DNA of 36,595 bases from the NCBI GenBank assembly GCA_020438105.1, contig JAGQVE010000041.1:1-36595 (forward strand), given 5' to 3'. Made by a program: the position numbers and the translations under genes. Position 1 is the first letter of the stretch; each line of letters opens with the position of its first letter. This document shows positions 8,049 through 15,028 of this stretch, piece after piece. The notes below the pieces were generated by a model. The model ran no database searches, was not told the origin of the DNA, and worked only from the letters and a program-made list of their open reading frames with translations. Source of the DNA: Bacteroidales bacterium. GTDB lineage: Bacteria; Bacteroidota; Bacteroidia; Bacteroidales; JAADJA01.

Positions 8049-9661
8049 AAAAGCTGATCTCCATACTAATTGTGTGTTTTGTCCTTACGGGTTATTCAAA
8101 GGCTCAGTTGTCACCCATGATCGACAGCTTGCTTGTAAAACTTAACTCCACCCAATCCGATACTTCCCGGGTTAATATTCTGAATCAAATCGCGTCTGAA
8201 GTTTTTTATGTTAACCCCGATGATATCAAGAGTTATGCTGATCAGGCCCTCGAACTGAGTGAATCAATCGGATACAAAAGAGGTATTGCGCAGGCTTATA
8301 ACAACCTTGGTATTTATTATCGTGGATTGGGCATTTACGACAAAGCCATTGATTATTTCTTTCATAGCCTCGATATTATGGAATCTCTGAATGATGAGGC
8401 TGGTGTAGCAAGATCATACAACCTGATCGGGATTCTTTATTATTACCTCAATAATTATGAGCTGAGCCTTGAATATTATCAAAAAGCCCTGGCCATGAAT
8501 GAAGAACAACACGATAAAAAGTGGATTGCAGGAAATTCCAATAATATCGGAATGATCTACGAACGAATAGGAGAATATGACCTGGCCCTTGAGTATTACC
8601 TAAATGCAATCGAGATGAGCATAGAATTAGGCAACAAAAACTGGCTTGCGAATCACATGGGGAATCTTGGAAGTTTGTACTTAAAGATTGGTCATCCTGA
8701 AAGTTTGAACTTGTTTGAGCAACGTCTTGAAATAAAAGAACAATTAAAAGATACAACCGGGATGGCCCAGGCTAATTACCTTATAGGTGATTACTACTTC
8801 CAAATGAAAAAATATAAGCTTGCACTGCCATTTTTACAAAAGGGATTTGTTTATGCCCGGAAGACAAACCAACTTTCTACCTTAAGCCAGAGCAGTGAAT
8901 TATTGAGTAAAACTTATGCCAATCTTGAAGATTTTGAGAACGCTTATTTCTATAATAAACTTTTTAAAAAATTCAATGACAGTCTTGATCTTCAGTCAAA
9001 TACTGAAAAAATTATGCGGCTGACACTTCAAAATGAATTCAGAGAAGAACAGCAAACGGAGGAGATAGACAGTCAAAACTCAAAAATTCGGCAAACGCTG
9101 CTCGCCTTTGCCCTTATCGGTGGAATTTTACTGATTTTATTTTTGTTTTGGCGTCAACGTTCAAAAGTAAGGCAACATTTTTTGCAGCAGGAAAAACTTG
9201 AGATTGAAAATGAGGCTCTGCACGATGAACTCAATTATAAAGACCGGTTAATGGGTGATAACATCAATTACCTGTTACACAAAAATGAATTACTTACCGG
9301 AGTTATTGAAAAGCTAAATATCCTAAAAACCAAGCTAAAACCAGAGAACCAAAAAATAGTAAATTCGATTATTTATGAATTACAATCAGGAATACATGAT
9401 AATACCTGGGAAGAATTTGAACTTCGTTTTAATCAAATACACAGTGATTTTTACGAAAAGTTAAATAAAAAATTCCCTGACCTCACTTCCAGTGAATCAC
9501 GATTATGCGCTTTTTTAAAACTCAATATGACAACCCGCGAGATATCTGCGATTACCGGCCAAACTACTAAAAGTATTGAAACTGCCCGTACGCGCCTAAG
9601 AAAAAAACTCAATTTGGTGAATAAGGAAATTAACTTAAACGACTTCCTCCACGAATTTTAA
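8045..9661 (+). CDS. Membrane-anchored TPR regulator with C-terminal LuxR-type HTH (second of tandem pair)
   Basis: This 538-residue protein is a paralogue of the preceding one with the same order of parts. It has a signal peptide at 1-20 (ending SKAQ) and about seven TPRs over residues 25-320. A transmembrane helix lies at about 349-369, then a coiled coil at 375-410. The C-terminal helix-turn-helix at about 485-525 contains LCAFLKLNMTTREIS, TGQTTKSIETART and RLRKKLNLVNKEINLN. Its ATG shares the ATGA with the stop of the first gene, so translation is coupled and the two are probably made together, perhaps as a heterodimer. Downstream lie three 33-bp spaced repeats and an ECF sigma gene, which are possible targets. 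The stimulus and DNA target are inferred from position only. Confidence 0.85.
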   Translation: MKKLISILIVCFVLTGYSKAQLSPMIDSLLVKLNSTQSDTSRVNILNQIASEVFYVNPDDIKSYADQALELSESIGYKRGIAQAYNNLGIYYRGLGIYDKAIDYFFHSLDIMESLNDEAGVARSYNLIGILYYYLNNYELSLEYYQKALAMNEEQHDKKWIAGNSNNIGMIYERIGEYDLALEYYLNAIEMSIELGNKNWLANHMGNLGSLYLKIGHPESLNLFEQRLEIKEQLKDTTGMAQANYLIGDYYFQMKKYKLALPFLQKGFVYARKTNQLSTLSQSSELLSKTYANLEDFENAYFYNKLFKKFNDSLDLQSNTEKIMRLTLQNEFREEQQTEEIDSQNSKIRQTLLAFALIGGILLILFLFWRQRSKVRQHFLQQEKLEIENEALHDELNYKDRLMGDNINYLLHKNELLTGVIEKLNILKTKLKPENQKIVNSIIYELQSGIHDNTWEEFELRFNQIHSDFYEKLNKKFPDLTSSESRLCAFLKLNMTTREISAITGQTTKSIETARTRLRKKLNLVNKEINLNDFLHEF

Positions 9662-9688
9662 ACAGCTGTACTACTGAATTTTAAGGCA

Positions 9689-9765
9689 ACTTGTATTGGT
9701 GATGTTTTGGCCAATATCCGAACCTGTATTGGGTGAATATGGGTTTTACAACCTACCTGTATTGA
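9689..9765 (+). repeat. Three direct repeats ACYTGTATTGR at exact 33-bp spacing
   Basis: Copies lie at 9689-9699, 9722-9732 and 9755-9765. Only the third base (C or T) and the last base (G or A) vary. The spacing of 33 bp twice is close to three turns of DNA, so a protein would meet all three on the same face. The block sits between the second TPR-HTH gene and the promoter of the 53-codon ORF and sigma operon, about 20 bp upstream of its -33 box. Sequence between the repeats is not conserved. An activator binding array is the simplest reading. Confidence 0.6.
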
Positions 9766-9783
9766 CAAAGTAAGATTAAAAAA

Positions 9784-9814
9784 CTTGCCTGAAAAAATAG
9801 CTTCAGTCATCTTT
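9784..9814 (+). promoter_or_regulatory. Promoter for the 53-codon ORF and sigma factor
   Basis: TTG at 9784-9786, a 20-base spacer and CATCTTTG at 9807-9814 fit the Bacteroidota -33/-7 layout with one mismatch in the -7 box. The first ATG of the operon is at 9841. The three spaced repeats lie directly upstream, as expected for an activated promoter. Confidence 0.5.
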
Positions 9815-9840
9815 GCACCGCAAAACAATCAACTCTTTGT

Positions 9841-10002
9841 ATGGAACATAAAACAAAACTTTCTTCACCCGGAAGTATTGACGATGAAATTCAGATTTAC
9901 ATTAAGAAGAAGAAAGAAGAGAACTCAGCCCTGAAAAAGCTATTAAATGCTTTGGAAAGTGCTAAAAAAAGTTCCGAGTACGCAAAAAGTAAGCGTTTTT
10001 GA
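9841..10002 (+). CDS. Small lysine/glutamate-rich ORF (53 aa) ahead of the sigma factor gene
   Basis: The frame opens with ATG at 9841 and closes with TGA at 10000-10002. The peptide has a polar N-terminus (MEHKTKLSSPGSIDDEIQIY) followed by a very basic helix with IKKKKEE and LKKLLNALES. It has no signal peptide or membrane helix. It begins shortly after a good promoter and stops 7 bp before the first ATG of the sigma gene, so ribosomes leaving it could restart there. It may be a small partner of the sigma factor or a leader that couples translation. Only position and codon-like composition support it; no family is recognised. Confidence 0.5.
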   Translation: MEHKTKLSSPGSIDDEIQIYIKKKKEENSALKKLLNALESAKKSSEYAKSKRF

Positions 10003-10009
10003 TCTACTG

Positions 10010-10645
10010 ATGATGACAGAAGTAGCTGAAATAACTGGTAATGAGGTTTTTTTACAAAACACATTACAATCACGCGAACTACTTTACAAGCACTTTGCTC
10101 CAAAGATGTACGGTATTTGTCTGAGGTTCGCCGGGAATAAAATGGAGGCTGATGATATACTTCATGAAGCATTTGTGAAGATTTATACCAAGATTAAAAA
10201 CTTTAGAAACGAAGGTTCTTTGGAAGGTTGGATAAGACGGACAATCATTAATACAGCCATTAATTTTTACAGGCGTAATTCGCGTTATTCGCAAATGCTT
10301 GAAGTTGATGATCTGGAGATCCGGTCGGAAAAACACAATGCAATTTATGGTGATATTTCCAGGGAGGAACTGCTAAACCTCATACAGGAATTGCCAATTG
10401 GATACAGAACGGTGTTTAATTTAAACATCATTGAGGGTTATACCCACAAAGAGATAGGTGAAATGCTAAATATTTCTGACAATACTTCAAAATCGCAATT
10501 AACTCGGGCCAGGATGGTTTTACAGAAAAAAGTAGAAGCACTCATGATTGAAAAAATTACGGTGCCTTTTGAAAATCTCAAAATCGTGAAAAGGGAGAAA
10601 ACAAAAAAAATCGAACCTGCAACGAAATATCTTCAGGCTGTATAA
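10010..10645 (+). CDS. ECF RNA polymerase sigma factor
   Basis: This sigma factor of about 211 residues uses ATG at 10010 or 10013; upstream codons in the same frame overlap the 53-codon ORF and look unrelated to the family. Region 2 includes LLYKHFAPKMYGICLRFAGN, the acidic EADDILHEAFVKIY and then LEGWIRRTIINTAINFYRR. Region 4 includes LPIGYRTVFNLNIIEGYTHKEIG and the recognition helix NTSKSQLTRARMVL. A basic tail of about 35 residues (PFENLKIVKREKTKKIE) follows region 4 and is longer than usual. No anti-sigma gene adjoins it, unlike the module at 1514-3112. The TPR-HTH regulators and the repeat array just upstream are the likely controllers. Confidence 0.87.
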   Translation: MMTEVAEITGNEVFLQNTLQSRELLYKHFAPKMYGICLRFAGNKMEADDILHEAFVKIYTKIKNFRNEGSLEGWIRRTIINTAINFYRRNSRYSQMLEVDDLEIRSEKHNAIYGDISREELLNLIQELPIGYRTVFNLNIIEGYTHKEIGEMLNISDNTSKSQLTRARMVLQKKVEALMIEKITVPFENLKIVKREKTKKIEPATKYLQAV

Positions 10646-10725
10646 GTTGGGTTATGTTATAATTTGTTACACAATAAAATTGAAAAAATCCAATATTAGA
10701 ACAGATAAATCGTTTTAACTAACAA

Positions 10726-10815
10726 ATGGTACGAAAATTGATCTATAAGATCAGCGTTCTTAAAAATATTGAAAATAAAAAAGTAAGGTGTCTTTCCTTA
10801 ATTGGTTTTGGTTAA
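10726..10815 (+). CDS. Possible 29-codon ORF before a terminator
   Basis: ATG at 10726 to TAA at 10813-10815 encodes a short basic peptide ending KKVRCLSLIGFG. It sits downstream of the sigma gene and 44 bp before a strong terminator, so the transcript would be compact. Its AAAAAAGTAAGG codons form one arm of an inverted repeat with 10850-10859. It may be a leader peptide, a small RNA body or chance. No ribosome binding site or perfect promoter was found. Confidence 0.25.
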   Translation: MVRKLIYKISVLKNIENKKVRCLSLIGFG

Positions 10816-10859
10816 TAATTAGGTTTATTCTTTTCCTTTCTTTAAATAGCCTTACTTTT

Positions 10860-10893
10860 AAACCGATGGTATAAAATTTACCATCGGTTTTTT
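10860..10893 (+). terminator. Strong intrinsic terminator
   Basis: A perfect 12-bp stem (AAACCGATGGTA with its complement, 10860-10871 and 10879-10890) surrounds a 7-base loop and runs into a T tract. It closes whatever is transcribed between 10646 and 10860, most simply the end of the sigma operon or a small transcript of its own. Confidence 0.85.
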
Positions 10894-10987
10894 TTTGCCC
10901 TATACATTTTTAATAGCTTTCCAAAAATTTCTGCGAACACCCGTTTCTATTGAACCCGCTATTGCCATAAAAAATAAAAAGTTATCT

Positions 10988-10995
10988 TACTTTTG
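10988..10995 (+). promoter_or_regulatory. Candidate -7 box for the DMT transporter operon
   Basis: TACTTTTG is a perfect TAnnTTTG match about 44 bases before the TTG start at 11039. A TTG at 10962-10964 lies 23 bases upstream, slightly more than the usual spacing. Confidence 0.5.
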
Positions 10996-11038
10996 CGAAA
11001 ATTAAATTAACCTCATAAGGCATAAATATCATTTACAA

Positions 11039-12001
11039 TTGGCATCAGACAACAATCGTATAAAAGGAATTCTATTTGCAAGTACAACAGCATTTTTCTG
11101 GGGTTTCCTGGCGATTGCACTAAAAGTAGCTTCCGGCCTGCTCGACCCCCTCACCATTGTTTGGTTCAGGTTTTTAATTGCCTTTTCAGTATTATTTTTC
11201 TTCTTTCTTATTAAAAAACCGAGGTATCTAAAAATTTTGCGGCAGCCCCCGCTTTATATCATTATAGCTTCACTTGGTTTGGGAATTAACTATCTCGCAT
11301 TTTTGTACGGCCTTAAGTTAACCACACCAAATACTGCACAGGTAATAATACAGGTGGGGCCAATCATGTTAGGTGTTGTTGGCCTCGTTTTCTTTCATGA
11401 AAAAATCAGCAAACGTCAGGCATTGGGATATTTGGTGGCAGGAACCGGGTTATTTATCTTTTACCGCGAAAGTTTATCATCAATTATTGGCGATGAGGAA
11501 ATGTTTAGTATGGGAATATTATGGGTGGTGGTGGCTGCTATGGCTTGGGTAGTTTATGCAACTTTCCAGAAAATGCTGGTAAAAAAATACCCTGCCCAAC
11601 AATTGAATCTATTCCTTTTTGCCCTTCCGGTATTATTATTTTTACCATTTACAAAACCTTCTGGTTTTATTTTGCTGGGATTTTGGGAATGGATGCTGAT
11701 GATTTACCTGGGATTAAACACATTAATTGCCTACGGAAGCCTGGCTATGGCATTTAAATATCTTGAAGCTTCCAAAATAAGTATCATTGTAACTTTAAAT
11801 CCTATTATTACATTTATTATTATGGGTAGCCTAACCCTGGCAGAAGTCAGTTGGATTGAACCTGAAATATTGTCGACCAGGGGATTAATAGCAGCTTTAC
11901 TTGTTTTAACAGGTGCTATTATGGCAGTATCCTTGGCAAAACCGGTGAATAAAAAAGAAATCCAGTCTTTAATAAAAAAATCTTCGGAAAATGAGGAATA
12001 G
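11039..12001 (+). CDS. EamA-family (DMT superfamily) transporter, TTG start
   Basis: This 320-residue inner-membrane transporter has ten predicted helices in two EamA halves, about residues 8-137 and 158-298. Typical segments are FFWGFLAIALKVA and PLTIVWFRFLIAF in the first half, the end-of-domain pattern GYLVAGTGLFIFY, and a second copy with VAAMAWVVYATFQKML. The C-terminus is cytoplasmic and charged. DMT proteins export or take up metabolites such as amino acids; the substrate here is not evident. The start is TTG at 11039 and the gene overlaps the next one by 11 bp. It heads a four-gene run ending in a hydroxyproline-type dehydratase and a peptidase, so amino-acid traffic is plausible. Confidence 0.88.
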   Translation: MASDNNRIKGILFASTTAFFWGFLAIALKVASGLLDPLTIVWFRFLIAFSVLFFFFLIKKPRYLKILRQPPLYIIIASLGLGINYLAFLYGLKLTTPNTAQVIIQVGPIMLGVVGLVFFHEKISKRQALGYLVAGTGLFIFYRESLSSIIGDEEMFSMGILWVVVAAMAWVVYATFQKMLVKKYPAQQLNLFLFALPVLLFLPFTKPSGFILLGFWEWMLMIYLGLNTLIAYGSLAMAFKYLEASKISIIVTLNPIITFIIMGSLTLAEVSWIEPEILSTRGLIAALLVLTGAIMAVSLAKPVNKKEIQSLIKKSSENEE

Positions 12002-12668
12002 AATTTTAAATATATCAGGGATTTTGGTGATTCTTCTATTTTCCTCCATTAATAAATCTTATGCGCAGGATAAATTTGTGCCGGAAACATATGCTGGTAT
12101 TCGGGTTAGTTATGGTGTTTCAAGGGTTGGTTTTGATCCGGTAGTTGATCAGCAGTTTTATCCGGGATTAGGTTACGGCATTGCTTTAAGTCATATATCA
12201 CAAAAAAACTTAGGCATTTACACAGAAATAAATTTTGCTCAAGCCGGCTGGAAAACTACTTCTGATTCAACCGGGAATTACAGCAGAAGATTAAATTATC
12301 TTCAGATACCTTTGTTAACGCAATTCAACATTGGGAATCGGAAAAGCAAAGTTTTAATTCATATCGGACCATGTATTTCTTTTTTATTATCGGAATCTGA
12401 AAGTATTGACACCCTGTCCGGAGCATATAATAAGCCTTTCATCGGGATGTCGGTAAAAAATACCGTTGATTATGGATTATGTGCTGACCTGGGATATATA
12501 CAGCAAACCGGTATCGGAGCATTTCAATTAGTGGCCAGATATAATCAAAGTTTAGGTAGTATCTTTGAATCATCAGGAAACGCAGATTACCGCTTTTCAA
12601 TGAATTCAATTCTGGAAATTGGAGTAGGTTACTTCATTGAACCTCGTAAGATTTTTAAGAAACACTGA
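11991..12668 (+). CDS. Outer-membrane beta-barrel protein (PorT-like family)
   Basis: This 225-residue exported protein has a signal peptide at 1-25 ending in SYAQ. The mature part alternates strands and turns: YAGIRVSYGVSRVGF, LGYGIALSHIS, LGIYTEINFAQAGWK, LNYLQIPLLTQFNI, KVLIHIGPCISFLL, YGLCADLGYIQQ, FQLVARYNQSLG and ILEIGVGYFI. The LQIPLL segment after a YSRRLNY strand is characteristic of the outer-membrane beta-barrel family common in Bacteroidota. The start overlaps the end of the transporter gene by 11 bp, which indicates one transcript. The role in the outer membrane is unknown. The following gene starts 26 bp downstream. Confidence 0.8.
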   Translation: MRNRILNISGILVILLFSSINKSYAQDKFVPETYAGIRVSYGVSRVGFDPVVDQQFYPGLGYGIALSHISQKNLGIYTEINFAQAGWKTTSDSTGNYSRRLNYLQIPLLTQFNIGNRKSKVLIHIGPCISFLLSESESIDTLSGAYNKPFIGMSVKNTVDYGLCADLGYIQQTGIGAFQLVARYNQSLGSIFESSGNADYRFSMNSILEIGVGYFIEPRKIFKKH

Positions 12669-12694
12669 GAATATAAAAATTCAAATCAATATAT

Positions 12695-13726
12695 ATGCTT
12701 CGGGTAAAACCTGAATTAAAACCCGGTGATGATTGGCTGCATATTAAAACTGTTGATATGCACACAGGGGGCGAACCATTACGCATAATTTACGATGGAC
12801 TACCTGAGATTTCAGGAAAAACCATTCTTGAAAAAAGACAATATTTTAAGAATAACCTGGATCACATTCGCACAGGAGTTATTTTTGAACCTCGGGGTCA
12901 TGCCGACATGTATGGGGCTGTAATAGTGGAGCCTGAAAGATCCGATTCAGATTTCGGGGTTATATTTTTGCACAATGAAGGCTACAGTACGATGTGCGGT
13001 CATGCTGTGATTGCCCTGGCAAAATTTGCTTTCGTAATGGGCTTGATCGCAAAAGATCAGAAGGAATTAAAAATAGATGTCCCGGCCGGACAGGTTTTCG
13101 CCAGGTTAAATTTTGAAAAAAATACCCTTTACTCCACCTCATTTCGAAATGTACCTTCATTTGTTTTTGCACACAATCAGCATTTAACAATCAGCGAAAT
13201 TGGTAAAATAACATTTGACATAGCCTACGGGGGCGCATTTTATGCAATTTGCAAGGCTGAAGACTTTGGAATTATTATCGAACCTGGCTCCTATCAGCAA
13301 ATCATTCATACAGGTAAGATCATAAAATCGCAAATTACACAATCCATCCAGGTTGAACATCCTTTTCAGGATGAACTGAGCTTTCTGTACGGAGTAATAT
13401 TTACGGCTCCCTCTGAAAAATCGGGGGTTTATAGTAAAAACGCCTGCATATTTGCTGAAGGTGAGCTGGACCGATCGGCCACAGGATCAGGTGTTAGTGC
13501 CAGGGCTGCCTTGTTATATAAAGAAAATAAAATTAAAATCGGGGAAAATATTACCATTGAAAGTATCATCGGCTCTAACATGCAGGTGTGTGTTACTGAA
13601 ACTTTGAAATACGGGCCTTATGATGCTGTTATTCCCGAGGTGACCGGTATGGCTTTTTTTACAGGCAACCATGATTTTTATTTCGAACCAACAGACCCTT
13701 TAAAAAAAGGATTCATATTAAGATAA
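12695..13726 (+). CDS. Proline racemase family enzyme, likely trans-3-hydroxy-L-proline dehydratase
   Basis: This 343-residue cytosolic enzyme belongs to the proline racemase family. The N-terminal VDMHTGGEPLR at 20-30 is the family's opening motif. The first catalytic cysteine is Cys101 in STMCGHAVIAL. The second catalytic position lies in DRSATGSGVSAR at 259-270, where Thr263 replaces the cysteine of true racemases and epimerases. A Cys/Thr pair is the mark of trans-3-hydroxy-L-proline dehydratases (EC 4.2.1.77, human L3HYPDH type), which make pyrroline-2-carboxylate. The next gene, a secreted S37 peptidase, starts 3 bp after the stop, which suits use of hydroxyproline-containing peptides. 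The family call is firm; the activity rests on one residue. Confidence 0.85.
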   Translation: MLRVKPELKPGDDWLHIKTVDMHTGGEPLRIIYDGLPEISGKTILEKRQYFKNNLDHIRTGVIFEPRGHADMYGAVIVEPERSDSDFGVIFLHNEGYSTMCGHAVIALAKFAFVMGLIAKDQKELKIDVPAGQVFARLNFEKNTLYSTSFRNVPSFVFAHNQHLTISEIGKITFDIAYGGAFYAICKAEDFGIIIEPGSYQQIIHTGKIIKSQITQSIQVEHPFQDELSFLYGVIFTAPSEKSGVYSKNACIFAEGELDRSATGSGVSARAALLYKENKIKIGENITIESIIGSNMQVCVTETLKYGPYDAVIPEVTGMAFFTGNHDFYFEPTDPLKKGFILR

Positions 13727-13729
13727 GAT

Positions 13730-15028
13730 ATGCAACGGATAAAAACATTTACACTTACACTAATTCTTTTTTCCGGCCTCCTTTCTTTTGCAGTCGGACA
13801 AACCCTTAATGACAAATTAACCGCACTTAAAGAAACCCACGGTTTTACCTTTAAAAAGCTGGAATCTAATTCTTTTTTTTCTGAAAAATACGAGATTTAT
13901 TTTGAGCAACCACTTGATCACAATAATCCTGAAAGTGAATTTTTCACACAACGCATTTTAATTTCACATGTTGATTTTAATAATCCGGTAGTTTTTGTTA
14001 CTGAAGGATACGCCGCCCATTATGCTGCTAATTCAAAATACATCAATGAGCTCTCAACCTTACTAAATGCTAACCAGGTAGTTGCAGAGCACAGGTTTTA
14101 TGGAGAGTCACTTCCATCAAATCCGGATTGGCAATATTTAAATACCTTTCAGGCTGCCAGTGATCATCACCGGATTATTGAGCTTATTCGGGATATATAT
14201 AGCGGACCAATAGTGAATACGGGTATTAGCAAAGGGGGTCAAACAGCCATGTACCACAGGTTCTATTTTCCTGATGATGTAGATGTAACAGTAGGATATG
14301 TTTGCCCGCTTAATTTTTCAATTGAAGATAAAAGGGTTTATCAATTTCTTGATCAGGTAGGGGATTCATCCAGCAGGTCTAAGATTTTAAACTATCAAAC
14401 CGAAATGCTGAAAAATAAAGACAATTATTTACCTGCCTTTCAAAAGCTTGCTAATAAAAAGAATCTCACTTACCAAATGGGGCTTCTTGAGGGCTATGAA
14501 CTTACGGTGCTTGAATATTCATTTGCATTCTGGCAATGGGGAGCCATTGATCCGGACTCAATTCCGATGTTTCCGGAGAATCCTGAATTAATGGTAAATC
14601 ACTTAAATAAAATTGCAGGAATTGACTGGGTTTCAAATGAAGGTATTGCACGAATTTTCCCATTTTTTTACCAGGCGATGACAGAAATAGGATTTTATGG
14701 TTACGATATAGCCCCTTTCAAAGAGTACATAAGTTTTACTGAAAATCCAACATTTACATTTACCATCCCCGAAAATATCAAATACAGTTTTAACCCTGAA
14801 ATAATGCATCAGGTTGACTGCTTCATCAGGCATGAAGCCGAACACATGATTTTTATTTATGGAGAAACAGATCCCTGGTCATCAACAGCGGTGGATATAA
14901 CTCATGAAAAGGATGTGCTAAAAATTGTCAAGCCTGGTGGAAATCATTTAACACGGATTTCAAATTTGCCTGCTGAGTATCAAGCTCAGGTTCTAGAAAC
15001 ACTGAAAGGGTGGTTAAATTTAAACTAA
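13730..15028 (+). CDS. Secreted S37-family peptidase (prolyl tripeptidyl-peptidase type)
   Basis: This 432-residue exported alpha/beta-hydrolase has a signal peptide at about 1-23 (ending AVGQ). The PLDHNNP segment at 61-67 and AEHRFYGES at 119-127 are typical of S37 peptidases. The nucleophile is Ser167 in TGISKGGQTAMYHR. Asp381 in GETDPWS and His406 in GGNHLTRI complete the likely triad. S37 enzymes release N-terminal peptides, usually tripeptides, and many prefer proline at P1. It probably works in the periplasm or on the cell surface and is coupled to the hydroxyproline-type dehydratase gene 3 bp upstream. Its stop codon overlaps the stop of the convergent histidine kinase gene by 3 bases. 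Confidence 0.85.
   Translation: MQRIKTFTLTLILFSGLLSFAVGQTLNDKLTALKETHGFTFKKLESNSFFSEKYEIYFEQPLDHNNPESEFFTQRILISHVDFNNPVVFVTEGYAAHYAANSKYINELSTLLNANQVVAEHRFYGESLPSNPDWQYLNTFQAASDHHRIIELIRDIYSGPIVNTGISKGGQTAMYHRFYFPDDVDVTVGYVCPLNFSIEDKRVYQFLDQVGDSSSRSKILNYQTEMLKNKDNYLPAFQKLANKKNLTYQMGLLEGYELTVLEYSFAFWQWGAIDPDSIPMFPENPELMVNHLNKIAGIDWVSNEGIARIFPFFYQAMTEIGFYGYDIAPFKEYISFTENPTFTFTIPENIKYSFNPEIMHQVDCFIRHEAEHMIFIYGETDPWSSTAVDITHEKDVLKIVKPGGNHLTRISNLPAEYQAQVLETLKGWLNLN

Larger units (their letters stand above)
10646..11038. other. Intergenic region: possible small ORF, long inverted repeat, terminator, promoter
   Basis: This 393-base gap holds four things: a possible 29-codon ORF (10726-10815), a 10-bp inverted repeat with a 61-base loop (10779-10788 with 10850-10859), a strong intrinsic terminator (10860-10893) and a -7 box (10988-10995) for the next gene. 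No tRNA or known riboswitch core was recognised. Confidence 0.6.

Noticed and set aside
9689..9765. CRISPR array
   Set aside because: There are only three repeats of 11 bp and no cas genes, and the unit is far shorter than CRISPR repeats. A regulator array is more likely.
9947..10009. N-terminal extension of the sigma factor
   Set aside because: It overlaps the end of the 53-codon ORF in another frame and adds 21 residues with no similarity to region 2. ATG at 10010 or 10013 fits better.
12695..13726. Proline racemase or 4-hydroxyproline epimerase
   Set aside because: Both need a second catalytic cysteine; here the position is Thr263. The dehydratase reading is preferred.
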